11,220 nucleotides of DNA from Pseudomonadota bacterium (GCA_027486155.1 JAIXPR010000069.1:1-11220); one strand, 5' to 3'. Shown: positions 1 through 6,080, numbered from the stretch's first letter. Notes: generated by a model from the sequence alone, not told the origin. Numbers and translations: made by a program.

Positions 1-360
1 ATCTGCATGTGGCGACACAAAGGTAACCGATCTCCCTTGAGAAGCGAGTCGCTTGAGTGGCTGAAGTATACAAGGGTGCTCGGTTGAGGCGGAGACGATG
101 GGGCCGGTGCCGCTACTCACCGCGGCGACAACGGTGTTGTTCGCCTCGGTGGCACCGGAGGTGAACACGACAACGTCCTTTTCATCGGTACCGACGAGCC
201 GCCGAACCGAAGCTCGAGCCTCCTCGATAGCCGCACGCGCCCGCTGTCCTCCCCTATGGAGGGAACTCGGGTTCCCCAGGGATTCGAGACACGAGGAGAT
301 AACCCCGCGAATTCTCTCGTCAGGAGCATAGGTAGCGTTGGCGTCACAATCGATAATCAC
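1..360 (-). CDS. Cysteine desulfurase (NifS/IscS family), N-terminal part
   Basis: PLP-dependent class V aminotransferase-fold enzyme that takes sulfur from L-cysteine as an enzyme persulfide, for Fe-S cluster assembly or tRNA thiolation in the cytoplasm. The reverse strand gives 120 residues open to the left edge. Visible family marks are the N-terminal D-x-NAT motif (residues 6-10, here DANATYAP), GNPSSLH (29-35), the SGATEANN motif (68-75) and STEHP (92-96), whose His95 matches the His that stacks on the PLP ring. The PLP lysine and catalytic cysteine lie beyond the window, so activity and the NifS or IscS subgroup cannot be settled. A GTG start at 358-360 is chosen because homology begins at once and a GAGG lies about 10 bases upstream. 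It is divergent from the gene at 428. A second Tyr replaces the usual Thr in NATTP. Confidence 0.93.
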   Translation of the reverse strand, partial: MIIDCDANATYAPDERIRGVISSCLESLGNPSSLHRGGQRARAAIEEARASVRRLVGTDEKDVVVFTSGATEANNTVVAAVSSGTGPIVSASTEHPCILQPLKRLASQGRSVTFVSPHAD

Positions 361-395
361 CGCTAAAAAGCCTCAATTTATCAAGGGATTTGGGA

Positions 396-419
396 ACCTA
401 CCGACTCTCCAAGGTAGGT
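396..419 (+). promoter_or_regulatory. Stem-loop covering the ribosome binding site of the 428 gene
   Basis: A perfect 7-bp inverted repeat, ACCTACC (396-402) and GGTAGGT (413-419), encloses a 10-base loop. The right arm contains the only purine-rich Shine-Dalgarno candidate (AAGGTAGG, 411-418) for the ATG at 428. The pairing is seen directly. That it limits translation initiation is inference. It lies in the 67-base divergent gap between the cysteine desulfurase and the 95-aa gene. Confidence 0.45.
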
Positions 420-427
420 AACTTACA

Positions 428-715
428 ATGGATGCACGCATTACGCAAAACATCGGGGTTATCGGCACGCAGGTGTTGAATAGCCAATTCGCGGCGAATC
501 AGGTCCGTGCGGCACACGTCGCGCAACAGGCAGGGGTCCAAGCACGAGACAACAAGGCTCGCGCCGGACAGAGCGCAACCAAAGCCAGCACCGACGACAA
601 GGAACGCTCAGTAGACCAGGAGGGGCGGGTTGAAGGGGCGTTCGCCGCTCAAGAGATCAACGATGGCTCCCACGACGGTAAAGCTCCCGTACAACGGTTG
701 AATCGAGTGGCGTAA
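428..715 (+). CDS. Small hypothetical protein, 95 aa
   Basis: I do not recognise this protein. It starts at ATG 428 with AAGGTAGG upstream. It has no signal peptide, membrane segment or cysteine. The first 40 residues are rich in Ala, Gln and Asn and could form an amphipathic helix. Residues 41-95 are strongly charged and low in hydrophobics, so probably disordered. It stands between a divergent cysteine desulfurase and, 45 bases downstream, the HhH protein on the same strand, so it may be co-transcribed with the latter. Its start codon and RBS look deliberate and no longer ORF competes on either strand, which supports a real gene. The function is unknown. Confidence 0.55.
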   Translation: MDARITQNIGVIGTQVLNSQFAANQVRAAHVAQQAGVQARDNKARAGQSATKASTDDKERSVDQEGRVEGAFAAQEINDGSHDGKAPVQRLNRVA

Positions 716-760
716 CCCGCTCCCTTTCGAAACAATATCTCTGAATATCCGAATAGCCGG

Positions 761-1171
761 GTGATGTCGTGGCGTCATACCGCTCTCTCCCTTCTCATCC
801 TACTGTGCTTTCTCACAACGAGAATGTATCTCCTGCTCTCCCCCCCTCCACCGATCGAGCCCTCGTGGTTCATTCCCCCACCCCATGATGATCCGGAGGG
901 GCGTTTAGCGATGGGGTTTAAGCTCCCCCTCTCGTGCGCGAATGTGTGGAGCCTCGAACTCCTCAAAGGGGTCTCGGATACCTTAGCCTTTGAGCTCGTG
1001 GCAAAACGGTACGAGATCATGCGAGCGGCGCTTAACGAATCGCCCGCTGCAGCGTTAGGGAAGGCTCGCGGCATCGGAGACACAACTGCCGCTAAGCTTC
1101 TCAAGTATCTCGACCTCACGGAGCGGTGTGAGATTTCTGAAGAATTTGAGGTATGGAACGACCGCCCGTAA
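761..1171 (+). CDS. Membrane-anchored helix-hairpin-helix protein, ComEA-like
   Basis: A 136-aa protein with an N-terminal hydrophobic segment (about residues 8-27), a Pro-rich linker (28-42) and a C-terminal helix-hairpin-helix (HhH) domain. The first half-motif is around LELLKGVSDTLA (65-76). The second, better one is around RGIGDTTAAKLLKYL (103-117). This spacing of two HhH units (LxxLxGVxxxxA then GIGxxxxxKL) matches the ComEA competence family, which binds double-stranded DNA outside the inner membrane during uptake. The anchor plus linker would place the domain in the periplasm. The start is GTG 761 or the next codon, ATG 764; neither has a strong RBS. The first HhH has GVS where GIG is usual, so DNA binding is not assured. 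No other competence gene is in view. The final codons overlap a possible decayed repeat arm (1162-1185). Confidence 0.72.
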   Translation: MMSWRHTALSLLILLCFLTTRMYLLLSPPPPIEPSWFIPPPHDDPEGRLAMGFKLPLSCANVWSLELLKGVSDTLAFELVAKRYEIMRAALNESPAAALGKARGIGDTTAAKLLKYLDLTERCEISEEFEVWNDRP

Positions 1172-1185
1172 GGTGCGCCCTACCG
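1162..1185 (+). repeat. Possible decayed right arm of the palindromic repeat
   Basis: This stretch resembles the right arm of the full element at 1296-1325. The last nine bases (GCCCTACCG) are identical, and the first twelve match at about nine positions, with a three-base gap between. It contains the stop codon (1169-1171) of the HhH gene, so the end of that protein may derive from the repeat. The alignment was made by eye and is short. Confidence 0.35.
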
Positions 1186-1226
1186 ATCAATCGGCACACA
1201 TCCTCTCTTGCGGTATCGAGCACCCA

Positions 1227-1325
1227 CGGTAGGGCCCGACTCCCGGCGGGCCGTATGACACCTAGAGGTATCAAGGCCTCATCGATAGGCGAATGATACG
1301 GCCCGCGAGGACGCGGGCCCTACCG
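1227..1325. repeat. REP/MITE-like palindromic element, full copy
   Basis: The element has two 30-base arms, 1227-1256 and 1296-1325, which are inverted repeats of each other. The outer 12 bases (CGGTAGGGCCCG) and inner 11 bases (GCGGGCCGTAT) pair perfectly, while the 7 bases between them do not. A 39-base centre includes a small GAGG/CCTC hairpin. It codes for nothing and fills the gap between the HhH gene and the DUF853 gene. A second copy starts 48 bases downstream. This is typical of extragenic palindromes that are moved in trans or act as RNA or DNA structures. No flanking target duplication is evident. Confidence 0.8.
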
Positions 1326-1373
1326 ATGAAATAATGCCTGCCTCCCCTCATGCTGTATCGATGATCGACCACC

Positions 1374-1458
1374 CGGTAGGGCCCGACTCCTGGCGGGCCG
1401 TATGACACCTGGAGGTATCAAGGCTTCATCGATAGGCGCCGCGATACGGCCCGTGAGG
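1374..1458. repeat. REP/MITE-like palindromic element, truncated second copy
   Basis: A direct repeat of 1227-1325. The left arm (1374-1403) differs from copy 1 by one base (CCT for CCC), and the centre differs by two substitutions up to ATCGATAGGCG. The right arm keeps only its inner half (1444-1458, with one change). The outer half that should pair with CGGTAGGGCCCG is replaced by unrelated sequence from 1459. The strong match indicates recent duplication or insertion, followed by loss of the distal end next to the promoter region of the DUF853 gene. Confidence 0.8.
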
Positions 1459-1477
1459 CTTACACCTACGTTCCTGA

Positions 1478-1507
1478 TTGACCATAACCGCGGATCACAA
1501 GTACCTT
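1478..1507 (+). promoter_or_regulatory. Weak sigma70-type promoter candidate for the DUF853 gene
   Basis: TTGACC (1478-1483) matches five of six -35 consensus bases. It is followed after 18 bases by a poor -10, TACCTT (1502-1507). A transcript starting near 1514 would carry the AAGGGA ribosome binding site and the ATG at 1537. The -10 is weak, so this is only a candidate. Confidence 0.22.
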
Positions 1508-1536
1508 TCTATCAAACCAATCAAGGGAATTCTCAT

Positions 1537-3027
1537 ATGTCTCACGCAATCCTCCTTGGCAAAGCAGGCACCGCGGATAAGGAAATGATCCTCTCGATGG
1601 CGAATCGTCACGGCCTTATCGCGGGCGCCACGGGCACGGGGAAGACCGTTACCCTTCGAGTTATCGCTGAGGGCTTGAGTCGCAACGGCGTGCCGGTGTT
1701 TATGGCGGATGTGAAGGGCGATCTCGCCGGTCTCTCTCAACCAGGTGTGCTTAATGAGAAGCTCTCAGCTCGGCTCGCCTCACTCGGTATCGAGAGCTGG
1801 GCTCCCGAGGCCTTTCCAGTCGTATTGTGGGATGTGTTTGGAGAACAGGGACATCCGATTCGGACGACCATCTCAGAGATCGGACCTACCCTGCTGAGCC
1901 GTCTCCTTAACCTCAACGACACACAGTCCGGTGTACTCAACCTCGTCTTTAAAGTCGCCGACGACTCAGGAATGCTCCTGCTCGATATCAAGGATCTCCA
2001 AGCGATGCTCATCCATGTCGGGGAGAACGCCAAGGAGTACACCCTACAATTCGGCAACGTCTCGGGAGCGAGTATCGGCGCTATTCAACGCTCGCTTCTT
2101 GCCCTCCAAGAGGCCGGTGGGGATAGGTTTTTCGGCGAGCCAGCGCTCAACATAGATGACCTCCTGCAAACGGACGCGAAGGGCCGCGGCGTCATTAACA
2201 TCTTGAGCGCGGACAAACTGATGATGTCGCCGCTCGTGTACTCAACGTTCCTGCTCTGGCTCCTCTCAGAGCTCTTTGAGCGACTCCCTGAGGTTGGCGA
2301 TATCGAGAGGCCGAAACTCGTCTTTTTCTTCGATGAGGCCCATCTGCTCTTCAATGACGCGCCGAAAGCACTCATCGAGAAGATCGAGCAGGTTGTTCGG
2401 TTGATTCGTTCAAAAGGGGTCGGCGTTTTCTTCGTGTCTCAGAGCTCGATGGATATCGCCGACTCGGTACTTGCGCAACTCGGTAATCGGGTTCAACACG
2501 CGCTGCGCGCCTTCACCGCAAAGGATCAGAAGCAGCTTAAGGCGACAGCCGACACCTTTCGCTCTGACGGCTCGTTCGACCTTCACGAGGCGCTCGGACA
2601 ACTCGCGATCGGCGAGGCTCTCGTCTCCCTTCTCGATGAACACGGTACGCCCGGAATCGCTCAGCGGGCTATGATCGCGCCACCAACAAGTAGGCTTGGA
2701 GCGATCTCACCTAGTGAACGTGAAGTTCTGGTCAGGTCATCTCCTATTCAAGGAATCTACGACAAAGCGATCGATCGAGAGTCAGCGTATGAACTCCTGA
2801 CGAAAAAGGTTGAGGAGGAACAAGACGAATCGTCGAAGGACACGAGCGCTGGGGGATCTCTTCTCGACTCTCTCCTCGGTGGAGGCTCTGCTAAAGGGGG
2901 ACGGCGCCGTCAAAACCCGCTCGAAGCGATGATTACGAGCGCCGCACGGTCGATCGGGAGTCAACTGGGACGGAGTATTTCGCGAGGGATCTTTGGATCG
3001 GTAGCGGGCCGAGGTCGACGACGATAG
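1537..3027 (+). CDS. HerA-like P-loop ATPase of the DUF853 (YjgR) family
   Basis: A 496-aa cytoplasmic ATPase of the HerA/FtsK group; E. coli YjgR is a member of about the same length. The family's biological role is not established. The Walker A motif is GATGTGKT (residues 30-37). The Walker B motif is the hydrophobic run LVFFFDEAH with Asp266 and Glu267. A sensor-like FFVSQ segment follows. The C-terminus is Ser/Gly-rich and very basic, ending in GRGRRR, as is usual for the family. The start at ATG 1537 is chosen because AAGGGA (1523-1528) sits 8 bases upstream and family homology starts at residue 4 (AILLGKAG). The frame is open back to 1402, but that part reads through the palindromic repeat. 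Its stop is 2 bases from the stop of the convergent lipoprotein gene. Confidence 0.93.
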   Translation: MSHAILLGKAGTADKEMILSMANRHGLIAGATGTGKTVTLRVIAEGLSRNGVPVFMADVKGDLAGLSQPGVLNEKLSARLASLGIESWAPEAFPVVLWDVFGEQGHPIRTTISEIGPTLLSRLLNLNDTQSGVLNLVFKVADDSGMLLLDIKDLQAMLIHVGENAKEYTLQFGNVSGASIGAIQRSLLALQEAGGDRFFGEPALNIDDLLQTDAKGRGVINILSADKLMMSPLVYSTFLLWLLSELFERLPEVGDIERPKLVFFFDEAHLLFNDAPKALIEKIEQVVRLIRSKGVGVFFVSQSSMDIADSVLAQLGNRVQHALRAFTAKDQKQLKATADTFRSDGSFDLHEALGQLAIGEALVSLLDEHGTPGIAQRAMIAPPTSRLGAISPSEREVLVRSSPIQGIYDKAIDRESAYELLTKKVEEEQDESSKDTSAGGSLLDSLLGGGSAKGGRRRQNPLEAMITSAARSIGSQLGRSISRGIFGSVAGRGRRR

Positions 3028-3029
3028 CC

Positions 3030-3368
3030 CTACTCCCCGTAAATAATAACTTCATCACGACGCCAGATTCCGAAGAGTACCGACTGTCGTCGGCTCTCGC
3101 AGCCGTGCACAACTGAGATTCCGTGCTCCTTGGCGATATCACCGATAGCTCGCGAGTCCCACTCAGCGCCGATATCGACACGGGTGGTCGGGATCTCCAC
3201 TCGCTTTGAACTTCCGGAGCCACTCTTACTTCCGAGCGTGGTTCCACGGGCGTCTTTACACAACGGTTGGGTTGTGTCGGTGTAGATGATTCCCCGAGTA
3301 ATAACGCCGCAGCCAGAGAGCGCTACAGCCACCATCACCGTGAGAGTTTTGAGCACAACGCGCGTCAT
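3030..3368 (-). CDS. TRL-like lipoprotein, downstream paralogue
   Basis: A 112-aa predicted lipoprotein. The signal sequence ends in the lipobox LSGC with Cys20 as the lipidated residue, so it should be anchored in the cell envelope. The mature part has the layout of the TRL-like family (Pfam TRL, named from a Leptospira tRNA-associated locus): a Gly/Tyr-rich start (IIYTD, 27-31), a GSKSGS turn, a middle region ending in an HGI segment, then a final hydrophobic strand and the terminal YGE. The middle segment, usually SILGLVAxGDA, is strongly diverged here (TTRVDIGAEWDSRAIGDIA), so the assignment rests on the ends and on its neighbour. It begins 6 bases after the stop of its paralogue and is surely co-transcribed with it. 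The family has no known function. Confidence 0.75.
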   Translation of the reverse strand: MTRVVLKTLTVMVAVALSGCGVITRGIIYTDTTQPLCKDARGTTLGSKSGSGSSKRVEIPTTRVDIGAEWDSRAIGDIAKEHGISVVHGCESRRQSVLFGIWRRDEVIIYGE

Positions 3369-3374
3369 GAGAGC

Positions 3375-3662
3375 TTAGTCGCCGTAGACGATCGTATCGC
3401 GCCGGATGTAAGCCCCAAAGAGGTAGCTCTCTATCCCCATGTCCATATGATTGATGGTGTTGATGCCACCGTTCTCAGCTGCCTGCTTAACGCCGGCATC
3501 GCCCCAGGCCACCAGCCACAAGATAGAGTAATTCGAGGACACGCCGACCTTCGTTCCAAGCTCGGTCTTCCACAGATCCTCATCCAGTGGCACGCGGATG
3601 TTGCTATAGACGCAGCCTGAGAGAACACTGACCAAGAACGCGAGCGAGAGCAGCTTTTTCAT
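3375..3662 (-). CDS. TRL-like lipoprotein, upstream paralogue
   Basis: A 95-aa predicted lipoprotein with signal sequence MKKLLSLAFLVSVLSGC and lipidated Cys17. The mature part fits the TRL-like family well: LGTKVGVSS, then the signature-like SILWLVAWGDAGVKQAAENG, then GINTINHMD and a closing strand with LFGAYIRRDTIVYGD. AAGGTG lies 5 bases upstream of the ATG, which supports the start. It heads a two-gene operon with the diverged paralogue at 3030-3368. Similar placement of GSKxG/GTKVG and the shared YGD/YGE ends suggest tandem duplication. It acts in the envelope; substrate and partner are unknown. Confidence 0.82.
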   Translation of the reverse strand: MKKLLSLAFLVSVLSGCVYSNIRVPLDEDLWKTELGTKVGVSSNYSILWLVAWGDAGVKQAAENGGINTINHMDMGIESYLFGAYIRRDTIVYGD

Positions 3663-3694
3663 GAAAGCACCTTAACGGATAACACGACGGGATT

Positions 3695-3721
3695 CTTGCC
3701 TCTTGCGCGCCGCGGGGCAAG
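3695..3721 (-). promoter_or_regulatory. Inverted repeat in the leader of the lipoprotein operon
   Basis: CTTGCC (3695-3700) and GGCAAG (3716-3721) are perfect inverted arms with 15 bases between; one more T-G wobble pair extends them. The site lies 33-59 bases upstream of the lipoprotein start, inside the leader predicted from the promoter at 3767-3795. It could be an RNA stem or a protein site. The short stem and long loop leave it uncertain. Confidence 0.25.
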
Positions 3722-3766
3722 CACTGGAATCACGCCACGGGCGCTATCCACATGTGACCCATCGGC

Positions 3767-3795
3767 ACCATACCATAACCGACCAACAAACTCAA
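3767..3795 (-). promoter_or_regulatory. Sigma70-type promoter candidate for the lipoprotein operon
   Basis: Reading the minus strand, TTGAGT (3790-3795) and TATGGT (3767-3772) each match four of six consensus bases and are separated by exactly 17 bases. They lie in the AT-rich stretch between the divergent lipoprotein operon and the 3850 gene. The predicted leader is about 100 bases. This assignment is from sequence only. Confidence 0.32.
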
Positions 3796-3849
3796 TATTT
3801 TCAGTATTTTAGCCCAAGTAACAACAAGTACTCAAACTAATCGCCGCAA

Positions 3850-4878
3850 TTGCCGATGGGAACCTATGGGGGAGTGATGGCCAAGGAAGAAAGCTACGTA
3901 CCATTCGATCGGGATGACGGCGCACGACGCGCAGCCTTACCTCGCACTACTCGCGCGCCCGCGCCTGATCCAACGATATCCCTGGCCGAAGCCACGAAAA
4001 GAGAGCAAACCGTCGAGGCAGACTTCTTCTCTAACCTTCTGGCACAGCATCGTGAACGAGCTCGTCCCTACATTGAGGTGTACGAAGCGGCGACCGATCT
4101 CATAACCGCCATCGATACCCTCATCGTGAGACACGCTGAGAAATCCGGATTCAATCGTGAGGAGGAATTCAATCGTTTTGGTACGACCCTCTTTAAGGAC
4201 GCGATTGACGAGGTGATGTCCGCGGCTGAGGATCTGACGGCGCGGTACTTCTCGCGAAGTGAGAAGAAGTATACGTCTGTCATAACAAACGTCAAAGAAT
4301 TCATCTCTCTGATGAGCGAGACCCAATCAAACGGCCCGCTATCCCGCGATCTCCTTGCGCGGGACGCGTTCAAATTAATCGCTCAAAATATAACCGCAAT
4401 CTCACTCCAAGATAAGGGAAGCGATGTCACCACTATCGTTGAGCTCGACGCGAACCACCTTATGGAGCACGATCTCCAAGGATGCATGCAACTCGCCGAC
4501 GCGCTGATCGAACAAGGTGGCAATCTTTCACCGATGGATAAACTTATTCTTCATCAAAGCGCCGTATATCACCGCGTTGGGTACATGATTCCTCCGATTC
4601 TACAAGCCATCGCTCAGAGAGGAGTCCAAGGGAAGGATCTCGGTATTCCGATGCTCGGCGCTCATTACATTCGCAGTCAATATGACGATCCGTCATCCGT
4701 GTGGAAAGCGATCTTCTCCGCCCACGAGTTCGAGTTACTGCACAAAGCTGTCCTCTATCAGGAAAAGGAATCTGACAACCCATCAGATATGGCGCTCCAG
4801 ATCGGCACCCCAAACGACGTGACTCGCGAGCACAACCTAGAAGCTATCCTTCGGATCTCGCACAAAGCTGATGAGTAG
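3850..4878 (+). CDS. Alpha-helical protein with a degenerate HD-GYP-like domain
   Basis: Up to 342 aa, with no signal peptide or membrane segment. Residues 20-45 look disordered. Residues 45-190 are charged helices. Residues 200-300 recall an HD-GYP domain (c-di-GMP phosphodiesterase family): an EHDLQGCMQLADAL helix (206-219), then LSPMDK (226-231), then an AVYHRVGYMIPP segment (238-249) where HD-GYP proteins have AxLHDIGKxxxP, and a later AHE (291-293) where they have HHExxDGxGYP. The metal-binding Asp of the HD pair is Arg242 and the GYP motif is absent. If the relation is real, the protein is probably a non-catalytic sensor or scaffold. The homology is inferred by eye. The start is uncertain: TTG 3850, ATG 3856 or ATG 3877, the last just after a GGGGGAG. 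Confidence 0.8.
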   Translation: MPMGTYGGVMAKEESYVPFDRDDGARRAALPRTTRAPAPDPTISLAEATKREQTVEADFFSNLLAQHRERARPYIEVYEAATDLITAIDTLIVRHAEKSGFNREEEFNRFGTTLFKDAIDEVMSAAEDLTARYFSRSEKKYTSVITNVKEFISLMSETQSNGPLSRDLLARDAFKLIAQNITAISLQDKGSDVTTIVELDANHLMEHDLQGCMQLADALIEQGGNLSPMDKLILHQSAVYHRVGYMIPPILQAIAQRGVQGKDLGIPMLGAHYIRSQYDDPSSVWKAIFSAHEFELLHKAVLYQEKESDNPSDMALQIGTPNDVTREHNLEAILRISHKADE

Positions 4879-4891
4879 GGCGCGGCGCCCT
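4877..4891 (+). terminator. GC-rich hairpin at the end of the HD-GYP-like gene
   Basis: A 15-base perfect palindrome about a central base, AGGGCGC-G-GCGCCCT, begins inside the stop codon of the 3850 gene. It can fold as an AGGGC/GCCCT stem with a 5-base loop. A pyrimidine tract (CCTCTCTCTC) follows rather than a clean U run, so termination is possible but weakly supported. Confidence 0.35.
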
Positions 4892-5106
4892 CCTCTCTCT
4901 CACCCCCACAGCGCTTTGCAACGACCACCCGTTCCTTTGCTCCTCACAGGGTAAGCGTTATTGGATAGTAAGATTTCCAGCAATGGTAAGCCCCTTAGAG
5001 ATAGCCTCATCCGTGCGCGACACCGCGCTCAAGTAGCCTACCCTGCCCCTTAACATATGGCGTCGTCCGTTCTCCGTTTGTAGTGGGCAAAACGATTATA
5101 CCTTAC
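4892..5106. other. Intergenic stretch without recognised features
   Basis: About 215 bases between the HD-GYP-like gene and the exported protein gene. I see no coding frame, no clear promoter pair, no repeat and no RNA gene. A GGTAAGC heptamer-like word occurs twice (near 4950 and 4985) but without further symmetry. Confidence 0.5.
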
Positions 5107-5119
5107 GAGGGAGACTTCT

Positions 5120-5713
5120 ATGCCACTGTTACACTACATCCTTGCGATCGCTTTCACGGTCAGCGTTGCAATGGCTCGTACAGGCCAGGCTCAATCGAAC
5201 ATAGCTATCGGAGCTGGGGTGACAACCCTTCGATTCGCGCCGTCTTTTGAGTCCACGGTAGCGACGAGCGGGCTCACCCTCGGCGCTGTCGGGGAATCGA
5301 GTGTATTGCAGGGACTCTTTCTCTTTCCCGTTGTGGAGGGCGCGATCGATATCGACAGCGGCCGCGGAGAGATCATCCATGGGGGCGGATTCCAACTCGT
5401 GGCACAAAATCTCGACGTTACCTTTCTCAATCTGATCATGGACACCACTGGAGCGACCCCCTTTGTGACTGGCGACCTCGTGGTGAACAACGCGATGATA
5501 CTTCGGATACCGCTCTTCGACGCTCAATTCCCTCCTCTCACCTTGCCCCTCGATATACGACGCGGAACCGTCGACATCCCTCCCACAAGTATAACCCTGC
5601 GTCCTGAGGCCGCGGAGATCCTCAATCGAATCATCGCGTCGACGATCTTTACCTCCGGGCAGCCCGTTGGAACCTCAGAGATGACGTGGATAGTTGGACA
5701 GAGTGGTATGTAG
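5120..5713 (+). CDS. Exported beta-rich protein of unknown function
   Basis: A 197-aa protein with a Sec-type signal peptide: hydrophobic core at residues 6-18 and possible cleavage after Ala19 (AMA) or Ala24 (GQA). The mature part is made of short beta-like strands with Gly turns. One segment reads FPVVEGAIDIDSGRGE (69-84) followed by IIHGGG (85-90). Later come VTGDLVVNN (116-124) and a C-terminal region with a helix (AAEILNRIIAS) and GQPVGTSEMTW. This strand pattern (G-x-I, I-x-HxGG, then VTGxVxVN) recalls secreted HtaA-like or related beta-sandwich proteins, but I would not assign a family. There are no cysteines. GAGGGA lies 7 bases before the ATG, a strong RBS. The next gene starts 17 bases after its stop, so the two may form a unit. 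Confidence 0.82.
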   Translation: MPLLHYILAIAFTVSVAMARTGQAQSNIAIGAGVTTLRFAPSFESTVATSGLTLGAVGESSVLQGLFLFPVVEGAIDIDSGRGEIIHGGGFQLVAQNLDVTFLNLIMDTTGATPFVTGDLVVNNAMILRIPLFDAQFPPLTLPLDIRRGTVDIPPTSITLRPEAAEILNRIIASTIFTSGQPVGTSEMTWIVGQSGM

Positions 5714-5729
5714 TGCCGGGCGCATAGCC

Positions 5730-6080
5730 ATGATGATGCCGTGGAGATGGCCAATCTTCGGAACGCTCGCTCTCGGCGCGGCCCTCGTGGGAGCGACGAG
5801 AAGCGCTGCCTCTGAGTGCCGCTTCGTCGAGGCCGTGCGGAGCGGCGAGAGGATGTTGGTGTGCGATGGGGAGAGCGAGCGCCTTCCACTGTGTGGAAGC
5901 GAATACGACACCGGAGAGGGGTGTGTTGTTTCACGCCACCCGCCCCGTCCCCTTCGAGCACCTCCGCCCTCCCCGCCACGTCCTCGGGCACGGGAGTCCG
6001 ATACCCCACGAAATCCCGCTGGTCCCCCTCCACGGGCAGCGGGAGCCCCTTGGCCCAATCGCGCGGAGGGGTTCGATTAA
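5730..6080 (+). CDS. Small exported protein with Cys motifs and a Pro-rich tail
   Basis: A 116-aa protein from ATG 5730; two further ATG codons follow directly and the frame is open back to 5694. Residues 8-27 form a signal peptide or single membrane segment ending in RSAAS. A short domain with four cysteines (30, 45, 55, 65) follows, then a Pro/Arg-rich, probably disordered tail (69-110). Four closely spaced Cys in an exported domain suggest two disulfides. I recognise no family. There is no clear RBS, but the start is 17 bases after the stop of the exported protein upstream, so translation may depend on coupling. The main doubt is that a 235-codon frame is open on the other strand, but that frame lacks any protein-like features. 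Confidence 0.55.
   Translation: MMMPWRWPIFGTLALGAALVGATRSAASECRFVEAVRSGERMLVCDGESERLPLCGSEYDTGEGCVVSRHPPRPLRAPPPSPPRPRARESDTPRNPAGPPPRAAGAPWPNRAEGFD

Noticed and set aside
98..347. Short open frames on both strands near the left edge
   Set aside because: They overlap the cysteine desulfurase frame, which carries unmistakable family motifs.
1227..1458. Possible CRISPR array
   Set aside because: Only two unequal copies of a long palindrome, no regular spacers and no cas genes.
5097..5102. TATACC as a -10 box for the exported protein gene
   Set aside because: Transcription would start inside the Shine-Dalgarno sequence at 5107-5112, so it could not serve this gene as a normal leadered transcript.
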